The notes: a model not told the origin generated them from the letters alone. DNA of 35,119 nt from Bacteroidales bacterium (GCA_900767595.1 CAAFZS010000001.1:1-35119), one strand, 5' to 3'. Positions 16,370-24,555 are shown, numbered from the stretch's first letter. A program made the numbers and translations.

Positions 16370-17973
16370 AGAAATATATATTATTAGTCATTTTGGGATT
16401 AATCCTCCTCCCCTTTGAGGGGAGGCTGGGTAGGGTCTTTTCTGCCGACCGCACCTACACGATTGATAAGAACCTGAGTATCTATTTTGACGTGATGCGG
16501 CAAATCGATATGAACTATGTCGATACGCTCAATTATAAGGACCTTACCGAGACGGCTATCAATGCTATGCTCAAGAAGATTGACCCTTATACCGTCTATT
16601 ATCCGAAAACCAAGGACGATGAACTCAAGATGATGACCACCGGTAAATACGGCGGTATAGGTGCTATCATCCAACAGCGTCCTGCCAAAGGTTTCAAACA
16701 AGACAAAAAAGACAAGGACCGTATCACCATCATTGCTAACCCTTACGAGGGTAAACCGGCGCAGAAGAACGGCGTTCTGGCAGGGGATAAACTGCTCAGC
16801 GTCAATGGCTGGAGTACGAAAGACCAACCGCTGGATGAAGTCAGTAACCATTTGCGGGGTGTGCCGGGTACGACCGTGACTTTGCGCATCGAACGCGAGG
16901 GTACGAAAAAACCGTTTGAGAAAACCCTGATTCGCGAGGAGGTTCGTATCGACCCGATCGAATATGCGAAACTCATTCAAGACAGTATCATCTATATCTC
17001 CCTTCGGGAGTTTACGGCGGGTTGCGCCAATGACTTCGCTAATGAACTGAATAAACTCGTTCAACAAGGCGGCAAACGCCTCATTTTTGACCTCCGCGGC
17101 AATGGGGGCGGTATAGTGGATGAAGCGGTAAGTATCCTCAATAACTTTGTGGAACGCGAGACGGAAGTGGTTTATACCAAGGGTAAGATTCGCGCCTATA
17201 ACCGCAGTTATGTCACTACCTCTTATCCCGCCTATCCTGATATGCCGCTCGTTGTGCTTGTGGATCGCAATTCCGCTTCGGCCAGTGAGATCGTCAGCGG
17301 GTGTCTGCAAGACCTCCATCGCGCTACGCTCATTGGTGAGCGCACGTTTGGTAAGGGACTCGTACAGAACCTGCGTCCCGTGGCTTATGACGGGCATTTG
17401 AAGGTCACAACCTCGAAGTATTATTTGCCTTCCGGACGCTGTATTCAGGCAATCGATTATGCGGAAAGACAGAAAGGAAATGAACTCAAGAAAGACACCG
17501 CTGGGGGTATCCTTCCCGATATCGTGATGGCAGATAGTCAAAAGGTGGATATAGCCTATACGCTCTATGTCAATAACCTTTTCTTCGACTACTCGGTGCG
17601 CTACCATCGCTTGCACCCGACCATCGCTCCTGCGGACTCGTTCGAAATCAGCGATGCCGAACTCGAAGACTTCTGCGCTTTCCTTGACGAGAAAGAGTTT
17701 ACTTATGAGACAGAGACGGGCAAGTTCTTCAAAGATATGCTGAATATGGCGGAACACGAAGACCTTGATTCCGCCACGATTGCAGCCCTCAAAGAGTTTG
17801 AGCCGTCCCTCAAACCGAACTTTAGAACGGCTATCGATAAGCATAAAGACGAAATCAAACTTATGCTCGGTGCCGAGATCGTGGAGCGCTATTACTTCCA
17901 ACGCGGACGCTTCGGGTATATGCTCCGCGACGATAAAGTCTATGACCGCGCCATCCAAGAAATAAAGAAATAA
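16366..17973 (+). CDS. S41 carboxyl-terminal processing peptidase (CtpA/Prc type)
   Basis: A 535-residue periplasmic serine protease. The N-terminal hydrophobic segment acts as signal or anchor and includes an unusual LLPFEGRLGRV stretch encoded by a palindromic repeat (16405-16435). A PDZ domain covers about residues 90-180. The peptidase domain carries the Ser/Lys dyad, Ser305 in NSASASE and Lys330 in TFGKG. The 25-residue distance equals that of E. coli Prc Ser430/Lys455. The C-terminal 150 residues are helical. Family members trim or degrade envelope proteins from the C-terminus. It overlaps coaD by four bases and is 2 bp from the C1 protease gene. Confidence 0.94.
   Translation: MKKYILLVILGLILLPFEGRLGRVFSADRTYTIDKNLSIYFDVMRQIDMNYVDTLNYKDLTETAINAMLKKIDPYTVYYPKTKDDELKMMTTGKYGGIGAIIQQRPAKGFKQDKKDKDRITIIANPYEGKPAQKNGVLAGDKLLSVNGWSTKDQPLDEVSNHLRGVPGTTVTLRIEREGTKKPFEKTLIREEVRIDPIEYAKLIQDSIIYISLREFTAGCANDFANELNKLVQQGGKRLIFDLRGNGGGIVDEAVSILNNFVERETEVVYTKGKIRAYNRSYVTTSYPAYPDMPLVVLVDRNSASASEIVSGCLQDLHRATLIGERTFGKGLVQNLRPVAYDGHLKVTTSKYYLPSGRCIQAIDYAERQKGNELKKDTAGGILPDIVMADSQKVDIAYTLYVNNLFFDYSVRYHRLHPTIAPADSFEISDAELEDFCAFLDEKEFTYETETGKFFKDMLNMAEHEDLDSATIAALKEFEPSLKPNFRTAIDKHKDEIKLMLGAEIVERYYFQRGRFGYMLRDDKVYDRAIQEIKK
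16405..16435. repeat. Palindromic CCTCCCC repeat inside the S41 signal region
   Basis: The inverted arms CCTCCCCT and AGGGGAGG flank a TTG loop, followed by CTGGGTAGGG. This is the look of palindromic spacer repeats I recall from Bacteroidota genomes, but here it is read in frame as PFEGRLGRV within the signal/anchor segment. Confidence 0.7.
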
Positions 17974-17975
17974 TT

Positions 17976-19181
17976 ATGAAAAAAACTTTGATTTTATCAG
18001 CCCTCCTGACGCTAGGCGTAGGACTTTGGGCACAAGACAACGATTCTATTGCAACCAAGACCGACTCCGGTTTCGTGTTTACCACCATTGACAGTGTAGC
18101 TATCACTCCTATCAAAGACCAGCATCGCAGTGGTACTTGCTGGGCGTTTAGTACCATCGGTTTCCTCGAATCCGAACTCTTGCGAATGGGCAAGGGTGTT
18201 TACGACTTGAGCGAGATGTATGTCGTCAGTAAGACGATGATGGACCGCGCCGAGTACTGCGTCCGAATGTACGGTGACGTTAAGTTCGCTGCCGGCGGTA
18301 GTGCTTACGATGTCATCTACTGCTTAAAGAACTATGGTATGGTTCCGCAGTCGGCAATGCCGGGAATGCGCTATGGCGTAACCAAGGCGGACACGCTGCC
18401 TGTACACGGTGAACTGGTGGCGGTAGCGAGCGGTTTCCTCAAGGGACTCTATAGTCAGAAACGTCTTACTCCTGTGTGGAAAGAGGCTTTTCAAGCTATT
18501 TATGATACATACCTTGGTGTTTGCCCGACGGAGTTCGTGTATGAAGATAAGACCTATACTCCGCAATCGTTTGTAAAGAGTCTGGGACTCAATGCGGACG
18601 ATTATGTATCAATCACATCTTATACTCACCATCCTTTCTATCAGCGCTTTGCGTTAGAGGTTCCCGATAACTGGCGAATGGACGAGATGTATAATGTGCC
18701 GATGGAAGACTTGATGCGCATCATTGACAATGCTATTGCCAACGGTTATACGATGGCTTGGGGAGCAGATGTGAGTGAGAACGGTTTTACGCGCAAGGGT
18801 ATCGGTGTAGTGCCTGATGAGGATAATGGGGCAGACTTGACGGGTAGTGATATGGCGAAGTGGCTGAATATGAGTACCGATAAGAAAAAAGAGAAACTGA
18901 CGGAGAAACCCTTGCCGGAGAAAGAGATTACCCAAGCGATGCGTCAGCAGGCTTTCGATATGTGGGATACGACCGATGACCACGGTTTGCAGATCTTCGG
19001 TACGGCGCACGACCAGAACGGCAAGCGTTATTATATGGTGAAGAACTCTTGGGGGGCTATTCGTAGCGATTATCACGGCATTTGGTATATCAGTGAGGCG
19101 TTTATGAAATACAAGACGAACGATATCCTCGTTCACAAGAACGCCATTCCCAAAGACATTCGCAAAAAATTAGGGCTCTAA
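17976..19181 (+). CDS. C1-family cysteine peptidase (bleomycin hydrolase/PepC-like), exported
   Basis: A 401-residue papain-fold peptidase of the C1B (PepC/bleomycin hydrolase) type. Catalytic residues are Cys55 (SGTCWAFST), His336 (DDHGLQI) and Asn357 (KNSWG). A Sec signal peptide (about residues 1-20, ending GLWAQ) sends it to the periplasm, unlike the cytosolic bacterial PepC. With DPP-IV and the S41 protease it forms a set of three exported peptidases in one operon, which suits a peptide-fermenting lifestyle. The last codons lie in the arm of a terminator hairpin. Confidence 0.92.
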   Translation: MKKTLILSALLTLGVGLWAQDNDSIATKTDSGFVFTTIDSVAITPIKDQHRSGTCWAFSTIGFLESELLRMGKGVYDLSEMYVVSKTMMDRAEYCVRMYGDVKFAAGGSAYDVIYCLKNYGMVPQSAMPGMRYGVTKADTLPVHGELVAVASGFLKGLYSQKRLTPVWKEAFQAIYDTYLGVCPTEFVYEDKTYTPQSFVKSLGLNADDYVSITSYTHHPFYQRFALEVPDNWRMDEMYNVPMEDLMRIIDNAIANGYTMAWGADVSENGFTRKGIGVVPDEDNGADLTGSDMAKWLNMSTDKKKEKLTEKPLPEKEITQAMRQQAFDMWDTTDDHGLQIFGTAHDQNGKRYYMVKNSWGAIRSDYHGIWYISEAFMKYKTNDILVHKNAIPKDIRKKLGL

Positions 19182-19194
19182 GGTCCTAATTTTT
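19165..19194 (+). terminator. Hairpin terminator embracing the C1 peptidase stop codon
   Basis: The arms AAAAATTAGG (19165-19174) and CCTAATTTTT (19185-19194) pair perfectly over 10 bp. The stop codon 19179-19181 lies in the loop. Confidence 0.75.
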
Positions 19195-19201
19195 AAAAGA
19201 A

Positions 19202-19233
19202 ACGAGCGCCAATAAAGGACGCTCGTTTTTTTT
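19202..19233. terminator. Bidirectional terminator between convergent operons
   Basis: The arms ACGAGCG (19202-19208) and CGCTCGT (19220-19226) pair, with additional CC/GG pairs. A T-run follows on the plus strand and a shorter one on the minus strand. It separates the long plus operon from era. Confidence 0.85.
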
Positions 19234-20152
19234 AGTTAATATCGTAACCATAATGTTTAAGGCGGTTTTGATTGCTGCGCCAATCGGGATCGACCTTAAC
19301 GAAAAGCTGCAAATAAACCGGCTTATCAAAGAACGCCTCTATATCTTGCCTTGCCTCGGTGCCAATCTTCTTGAGCGCCGTTCCTGCTTTACCGATGATG
19401 ATGCCTTTCTGCGAGTCTCGCTCTACATAAATGACGGCTCCGATACGAATCATTCCCTTCGGGTGCGACTCGCTCGGTTCTTCCTCTTTGAAAGTCTCAA
19501 CCTCGACCTCAACAGAGTAGGGGATCTCTTTATCGTAATGCAGTAAGATCTTTTCGCGAATAATCTCATTGACAAAGAACCGTGCCGGTTTATCCGTCAA
19601 CTGGTCCTTCGGGAAGAAAGGCGGACACTGAGGCAGACTCTCCTTAATCAGCGAGAAAAGCTGATTGACACCAAACTGCTCCTTGGCAGAGATAGGCATC
19701 ACTACCGCTTGCGGCAATAGACGCTGCCAATACTCTACCAAACTATTCAACGTGTCCTGCGTGGTAAGGTCAATCTTGTTAATCACTAAGATGACTTTCG
19801 TTCCTGCGGCCGACATTCGTTGCACTTTCTCCAAGAAAGCGGAACAGTCGGCATTGCGGTCGGGCGTGTCTTGCACATCAGTTACGTATAGCAAGACATC
19901 CGCATCGACTAAAGCGGAACGAGAGAACTCGAGCATCTGCTCCTGCAACTTATAGTTCGGTTGCAGTACCCCCGGGGTGTCGGAGAAGACCATCTGAAAG
20001 TCTTCTCCGTTGACAATCCCAAGAATACGATGACGCGTGGTTTGCGCCTTAGAAGTGATGATAGACAAACGCTCCCCTACGAGAGCGTTCATCAATGTGG
20101 ATTTACCCACATTGGGGTTACCCACAATATTTACAAATCCTGAACGATGCAC
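19232..20152 (-). CDS. era: GTPase Era
   Basis: A 306-residue essential GTPase that binds 16S rRNA near its 3-prime end and aids 30S subunit maturation. The G domain shows G1 GNPNVGKST (residues 11-19), switch segment TTRHRI, G3 DTPG and G4 NKID. The C-terminal KH domain (about 205-290) contains the GIIIGKAGTALKKIG segment that contacts RNA. Length is normal. It follows the beta-barrel gene by 3 bp on the minus strand and so is probably co-transcribed with two outer-membrane proteins, an unusual pairing. The stop codon abuts the bidirectional terminator. Confidence 0.97.
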   Translation of the reverse strand: MHRSGFVNIVGNPNVGKSTLMNALVGERLSIITSKAQTTRHRILGIVNGEDFQMVFSDTPGVLQPNYKLQEQMLEFSRSALVDADVLLYVTDVQDTPDRNADCSAFLEKVQRMSAAGTKVILVINKIDLTTQDTLNSLVEYWQRLLPQAVVMPISAKEQFGVNQLFSLIKESLPQCPPFFPKDQLTDKPARFFVNEIIREKILLHYDKEIPYSVEVEVETFKEEEPSESHPKGMIRIGAVIYVERDSQKGIIIGKAGTALKKIGTEARQDIEAFFDKPVYLQLFVKVDPDWRSNQNRLKHYGYDIN

Positions 20153-20155
20153 AAC

Positions 20156-20713
20156 TTAGAATAAGTAGCGGATACCTAATGTAATGCCGTACAAACCACC
20201 CATCCAGAAACCGGGAGTAACGCCATTGTTGCTTGTCATCAATTGAGCACCAATCTCAGGACGCCAGTCGATGGAGAGCTCCATCGGGAACCAGAAGTCG
20301 TAAGCAACACCAATGTGACCGGCTACACCTACGTGACCACCAAATAAGTCTTTTCCGGCGATGATACCGCCACCGAGACCTACACCCATTGCCCAGTTCC
20401 ATTCACCTTTTTCGTTCCAAGGAATTTGAGTGTTAAAAGGATTAACCCAATCGTAAGTGCCTTGAACAGAAACGCCAAGAGAACCGATTGGCCATACAGA
20501 AGCGGCTAAATCAATCATGTTGCCATTGGCTAAACCATGTTGATACGAAAATCCTAACCAACCACCAAGGTTAGCACCGATAGCGCGAGGGCCGCCACCT
20601 TGAATTTGCGACTTAACCTCATTGTAAGTACCTTTGGCACCACCATTTTCTTGTGCGTTCATGAACGAAACGCTTGCAATAGCCAAAACGGCTACTAAAA
20701 AAAACTTTTTCAT
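20156..20713 (-). CDS. Small outer-membrane beta-barrel protein
   Basis: A 185-residue exported protein with a Sec signal peptide (about residues 1-20, SFMNAQ). The mature part is rich in Gly and aromatic residues in alternating strands and ends GIRYLF, with the C-terminal Phe typical of substrates of the BAM machinery. Its size fits an 8-stranded barrel of the PorT/OmpW-like type. No specific function can be given. It lies directly upstream of era and downstream of a second barrel gene. Confidence 0.8.
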   Translation of the reverse strand: MKKFFLVAVLAIASVSFMNAQENGGAKGTYNEVKSQIQGGGPRAIGANLGGWLGFSYQHGLANGNMIDLAASVWPIGSLGVSVQGTYDWVNPFNTQIPWNEKGEWNWAMGVGLGGGIIAGKDLFGGHVGVAGHIGVAYDFWFPMELSIDWRPEIGAQLMTSNNGVTPGFWMGGLYGITLGIRYLF

Positions 20714-20782
20714 AACAATAAAAAATTTAATAAGTGAATAAATTAATTAATTGTAAATAATAATTATTGATAAATAAAATTA

Positions 20783-21562
20783 TTATCCTCCGATACGGAA
20801 ACCAATCTTAGCAAATAGGTTGTGGAATAAACGCGTGTTCGCACCTTCTGTACTGGTCGTTAACTCATAACCTGCCGATAATTGGAAACGATTGATATCT
20901 ACACCCACAGCCGTGCGGAGATAGAAACCTCCCTTCTCTGCTTGGTAAGACAACTTATCACCCTCTTGCGCAAATCCTTTAGGTAACTCCTCAAATTGAA
21001 AGTCCGATAACCCTTTTATTTTAACCTCATACCAATCGGGCAAATAACCACCGATACCTAAATCAAAGTAAGGACTCACGCCTGTGGAATTAGGAACATA
21101 TACCTTAAATACGCCATAAATAGGCAAACACAGGTTTGTCATATGAACTGTCATATCATTTCTTTTCGTTCCTACCTCAGCCTTCGTTTTACCGAAATTG
21201 GCATTAAACTGAGCTCCTACACCAATGAAATAGGAGTTGTTCAAGCGAATACCTAAATCTACGTTCCCGCTGGGGCCGCCCGTAATAGTGTTGTTTCCGC
21301 CTATTAGAAGTCGTGATCCTCCGTCCCACAAATCTGTTCCTGTTGATGGTATATATCCCCAACGGGCACGACCACCGACTTCGATGTCCATCTGAAATGC
21401 TACTTTTGCGATGGGCGTTTCACCTCTTGCAGCGGCTTGTTTCTTTTGTGCTGCATTCTGGGAAGCTGCCGCACCTACATACTGCACGCCGGTGACCAAA
21501 CTTTGAGCATGGATACCCGTGCAAAATGCTAAAATAGCAACGATAGAGAATAACTTTTTCAT
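20783..21562 (-). CDS. PorT-like outer-membrane beta-barrel protein
   Basis: A 259-residue exported protein with a signal peptide ending GIHAQ (about residue 20). The mature region alternates hydrophobic and polar residues with Gly and aromatic girdles (for example YFDLGIGGYLPDW), as in PorT-type outer-membrane proteins. It ends FRIGG rather than in a Phe. It is the first gene of the minus-strand operon leading to era and is driven by a promoter overlapping that of holA. A 69-bp A+T-rich spacer separates it from the second barrel gene. Confidence 0.8.
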   Translation of the reverse strand: MKKLFSIVAILAFCTGIHAQSLVTGVQYVGAAASQNAAQKKQAAARGETPIAKVAFQMDIEVGGRARWGYIPSTGTDLWDGGSRLLIGGNNTITGGPSGNVDLGIRLNNSYFIGVGAQFNANFGKTKAEVGTKRNDMTVHMTNLCLPIYGVFKVYVPNSTGVSPYFDLGIGGYLPDWYEVKIKGLSDFQFEELPKGFAQEGDKLSYQAEKGGFYLRTAVGVDINRFQLSAGYELTTSTEGANTRLFHNLFAKIGFRIGG

Positions 21563-21593
21563 AATTACAAACGAATTTATTTGAAAAACGCTG

Positions 21594-21625
21594 CAAAATT
21601 ACACTTTTTTTTTGATATATGCAAA
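21594..21625 (-). promoter_or_regulatory. Bacteroidota promoter for the beta-barrel/era operon
   Basis: On the minus strand, TTTG (21622-21625) and TAATTTTG (21594-21601) are separated by 20 bp. It overlaps the plus-strand holA promoter. Confidence 0.85.
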
Positions 21626-21641
21626 TTTTTTTGTAATTTTG
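21611..21641 (+). promoter_or_regulatory. Bacteroidota promoter of holA-metK-lspA
   Basis: TTTG lies at 21611-21614 and TAATTTTG at 21634-21641, spacer 19 bp. The holA ATG is only 9 bp after the -7 box, so the transcript should have almost no leader. Confidence 0.82.
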
Positions 21642-21649
21642 CACCGAAA

Positions 21650-22672
21650 ATGACATACGACCAAGTTATATTGCAACTCAAGCAGGGTAGTTATGCCCCC
21701 ATTTATGTCTTTTATGGGGAGGAATCCTACTACATCGATCAGGTGTGTGACTATATCGAACACAACGTGCTTGACGAGATGGCGCGGGAGTTTGACCAGA
21801 CCGTTGTCTATGGCAAAGACTTGCAATCAGGCGATATCTCGGCGGCCATTGCTGCCGCTCGCGGGTTTGCGATGATGGGCGGTAAGAAAGTGGTGATTGT
21901 CAAAGAAGCCCAAACGATTAAGAAATGGGATGCTCTTGCCCTTTATGCCGAAAACCCTCAGCCGGATACCATCCTCGTCATCTGCTATAAATACGGCAAT
22001 CCCGATAAACGCCTCAATGTGTGGAAAAAGATAGAAGCCAACGGGGGTATTATGATGCCCTCGGCTAAGATCCCGGATTACCAACTCGAGAAATGGGTGC
22101 GCGATTATTTGAAGTCGAGAGTGGAGAGTTTAGAGTTGAAAGTGGATGAACGCGTGCCAAAGTTATTGGCGGATTATATCGGTTCGGACTTAACCGGCAT
22201 CGCCGGTGCGGTAGATAAACTGCTGATGGGTCGTCCCGCGGATTGCAAAGTGATTGATACCGCCCTCATAGAAAGGAATATCGGTATATCGAAGGACTAT
22301 AATGTATTTGAACTCCAAGACGCCCTCATCAAGGGCAATGTGGAGAAAGCAAACCGTATTACCCAATACTTTGCAACGAGCAAAGACCATCCGATGGTTA
22401 AGGAGTTAGGTATTCTGTATAACTTCTTTGCCAATTTGATGATTTATCACTACTTGCCCGATAAATCGGATCGCGCAGCTGCACCGGCTTTAGGCTGTAA
22501 TCCGTTCTTTGTCAAAGACTATGCCGCGGCAGCGAGGCGTTTCTCTGCGGGTAAGACCTTCAATATTATCGGGTATTTCCGCGATACCGATGCGCGTCTA
22601 AAAGGAATCAATAACCCTTCCGCCAAGGACGAAGACCTTTGGAAGGAACTTATTTATAAAATTTTACATTAA
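21650..22672 (+). CDS. holA: DNA polymerase III subunit delta
   Basis: A 340-residue clamp-loader subunit that opens the beta clamp during DNA replication. The N-terminal domain begins MTYDQVILQLKQGSYAPIYVFYGEE, the usual HolA start with the YGEE/F segment, and continues through a Rossmann-like AAA+ fold. The C-terminal collar domain (about 215-340) has the FELQDALIKGN segment. ATG 21650 is chosen because the 23 upstream codons run through both promoters. Codons for residues near 155-165 (22111-22145) resemble the spacer repeat near 27013-27044. The stop codon is immediately followed by a riboswitch. Confidence 0.93.
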   Translation: MTYDQVILQLKQGSYAPIYVFYGEESYYIDQVCDYIEHNVLDEMAREFDQTVVYGKDLQSGDISAAIAAARGFAMMGGKKVVIVKEAQTIKKWDALALYAENPQPDTILVICYKYGNPDKRLNVWKKIEANGGIMMPSAKIPDYQLEKWVRDYLKSRVESLELKVDERVPKLLADYIGSDLTGIAGAVDKLLMGRPADCKVIDTALIERNIGISKDYNVFELQDALIKGNVEKANRITQYFATSKDHPMVKELGILYNFFANLMIYHYLPDKSDRAAAPALGCNPFFVKDYAAAARRFSAGKTFNIIGYFRDTDARLKGINNPSAKDEDLWKELIYKILH

Positions 22673-22673
22673 C

Positions 22674-22725
22674 CGAGGGACAGATTTGATTGCTTGCAAC
22701 CCTCTAAAAAACAAATGCTAAAATG
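22674..22725 (+). promoter_or_regulatory. SAM-II riboswitch controlling metK
   Basis: The sequence fits the SAM-II H-type pseudoknot. P1 is GAGGG 22675-22679 with CCCTC 22700-22704. The loop begins GATTT and ends TTGCAA just before the P1 3-prime arm, as in the metX SAM-II RNA. The pseudoknot helix is ATTTG 22684-22688 with CAAAT 22712-22716, then the conserved GCTAAA 22717-22722 immediately before the metK ATG. SAM binding should hide the start region and repress translation of SAM synthetase. The element starts two bases after the holA stop. Confidence 0.88.
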
Positions 22726-23970
22726 AACAAACATTATTTATTTACCAGTGAATCGGTGTCAGAGGGACACCCCGACAAAGTCGCTGATCAGATTAGCGAC
22801 GCTATTTTAGACAATTTCTTAGCACAAGACCCGCAGTCGCATGTGGCTTGCGAAACGCTCGTTACCACAGGTCAAGTGATTGTGGCAGGGGAAGTGAAGT
22901 CCAACCGCTATGTGGATGTACCGGCGGTCGTTAGACAGACTATCCAAAAAATAGGATACATCAAATCCGAATATCAGTTTGATGCCGATAGTTGCGGTAT
23001 CTTAACGGCCCTTCATGAGCAGTCTTCCGATATAGACCAAGGCGTAAGCCGTAAAGGAAAACTCAATCAAGGGGCAGGCGACCAAGGAATGATGTTCGGC
23101 TATGCCGTAAACGAGACAGAGAGTCTGATGCCCTTAACCCTTGACTTGGCCCACACCTTAGTATATACACTCGCGCGCATACGTAAAGAAGGTAAACAAA
23201 TGACTTACCTCCGCCCTGACGCGAAATCGCAAGTGACGATTGAGTATAACGAGCAGAACGAACCCGTTCGCCTCGATACGATAGTTCTTTCAACGCAACA
23301 CAATCCTGATGTGAGTCAGCAACAGATAAAGGACGATATAGTAAATATTCTCCTTCCTCGTGTAGCCAAACGCGATGCTCGCTATAGCCAATTACTAAAA
23401 AGCGACTTCAAACTCCTTGTTAATCCGACAGGGAACTTCGTCATCGGTGGCCCTCACGGAGATACAGGTCTGACGGGAAGAAAGATCATCGTGGACACGT
23501 ATGGCGGTCGTGGAGCTCACGGCGGTGGTGCTTTCTCAGGCAAAGACCCATCGAAAGTGGACCGCTCGGCAGCTTATGCGGCTCGCTGGATAGCCAAAAA
23601 CATGGTGGCAGCCGGTGTGGCTAAACAGATGCTCGTACAAGTGAGTTATGCTATTGGCGTTGCGCAGCCCGTCAGTATTTGTGTCAATACGTTTGGTACA
23701 GCCATCCAAGGCTGGGACGATGCTGCTATTGCCAAAAAAGTAAAACAACTCTTTGACTTGCGACCGGGTGCCATCGAAAGAGACCTCAAACTAAGGCAAC
23801 CTATCTACGAAGAAACGGCTCGCTATGGGCACATGGGTAGAACACCCGAAGTGGTGACCAAGACGTTTATCAACGGTAATGGCAAACCTTTTGAACAACA
23901 AGTGGAATTGTTCACGTGGGAGAAACTGGACCGTGTCAACGATATTAAACAAGCCTTTGGCATTGCATAA
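22723..23970 (+). CDS. metK: S-adenosylmethionine synthetase
   Basis: A 415-residue enzyme making S-adenosylmethionine from methionine and ATP. It carries GHPDKVADQISDAILD (residues 16-31), the methionine-site loop GAGDQGMMFGYA and the phosphate loop GGPHGDTGLTGRKI. Length matches the bacterial family. Translation is probably under feedback control by its product through the SAM-II element. No own promoter is seen in the 50 bp after holA, so it is read from the holA promoter. Its TAA is followed without a gap by the lspA ATG. Confidence 0.97.
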   Translation: MNKHYLFTSESVSEGHPDKVADQISDAILDNFLAQDPQSHVACETLVTTGQVIVAGEVKSNRYVDVPAVVRQTIQKIGYIKSEYQFDADSCGILTALHEQSSDIDQGVSRKGKLNQGAGDQGMMFGYAVNETESLMPLTLDLAHTLVYTLARIRKEGKQMTYLRPDAKSQVTIEYNEQNEPVRLDTIVLSTQHNPDVSQQQIKDDIVNILLPRVAKRDARYSQLLKSDFKLLVNPTGNFVIGGPHGDTGLTGRKIIVDTYGGRGAHGGGAFSGKDPSKVDRSAAYAARWIAKNMVAAGVAKQMLVQVSYAIGVAQPVSICVNTFGTAIQGWDDAAIAKKVKQLFDLRPGAIERDLKLRQPIYEETARYGHMGRTPEVVTKTFINGNGKPFEQQVELFTWEKLDRVNDIKQAFGIA

Positions 23971-24555
23971 ATGAAACCGACTACTAAAACATCTCTTTGG
24001 GTTAGCGCTATCATTGTAGCAGCGGTGGCGATTGACCAAGTCATTAAGCTGTATATCCGAACGCATTTTGCGTTGGGGGAGAGTTACCAAGTGACGCCTT
24101 GGTTCTACCTCTGTTTTGTAGAGAATGACGGAATGGCCTTCGGTATAGAATGGTTTAGTAAGTTTGCACTTACCCTCTTCCGCATCGCCGCCGTAGGTGT
24201 GCTGGGCTGGTATATCCATAAAATCATCTTAAGTCTTACAGCCGAAGGCGATCCTACAGCGCAGCGGTCCTACAGGCGAAGCCGGTCTTATCTCGTTTGG
24301 GTCGCTTTGGTAACGGCAGGGGCTATCGGGAATATCATCGATTGTGTCTGCTATGGCAAACTCTTTGGCTATGCCGGCTGGTTCTACGGGAAGGTGGTCG
24401 ATATGTTCTATTTCCCTCTGATAACCAATAGGGCAGGGGAGTGTATCTTCTTCCGTCCGGTCTTTAACTTTGCCGATAGTTGTATTACGGTGGCAGTTAT
24501 TGTGATTATCCTCTTTTATAGAAAAGAATTGAATCAAAGCCTTGAAAAGAAATAG
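23971..24555 (+). CDS. lspA: Lipoprotein signal peptidase (signal peptidase II)
   Basis: A 194-residue membrane aspartic protease that cleaves prolipoproteins such as the several encoded here. Four transmembrane helices are visible (about 9-28, 64-84, 108-125 and 170-186). The catalytic aspartates are Asp124 (GNIIDCV) and Asp169 (FNFADS). The family VENDGMAFG segment lies near residue 50. Residues about 89-106, in the cytoplasmic loop between helices 2 and 3, are encoded by three mini-hairpin repeat units (24239-24287) and form an Arg/Ser-rich insert. The frame is kept and all motifs are intact, so it should be functional. Confidence 0.95.
   Translation: MKPTTKTSLWVSAIIVAAVAIDQVIKLYIRTHFALGESYQVTPWFYLCFVENDGMAFGIEWFSKFALTLFRIAAVGVLGWYIHKIILSLTAEGDPTAQRSYRRSRSYLVWVALVTAGAIGNIIDCVCYGKLFGYAGWFYGKVVDMFYFPLITNRAGECIFFRPVFNFADSCITVAVIVIILFYRKELNQSLEKK
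24239..24287. repeat. Three GNA-loop mini-hairpin units inside lspA
   Basis: The units are 24239-24253 (hairpin GCC-GAA-GGC), 24257-24269 (GC-GCA-GC) and 24273-24287 (GGC-GAA-GCC). Each has the form CA-hairpin-GGTC or GATC. 24252-24275 is identical over 24 nt to 28544-28567. Confidence 0.88.

Noticed and set aside
16399..17958. 519-codon open frame on the minus strand opposite the S41 protease gene
   Set aside because: It lies entirely antisense to a gene with complete catalytic motifs. The translation is rich in His, Arg and Ile without any family motif, as expected of the mirror frame.
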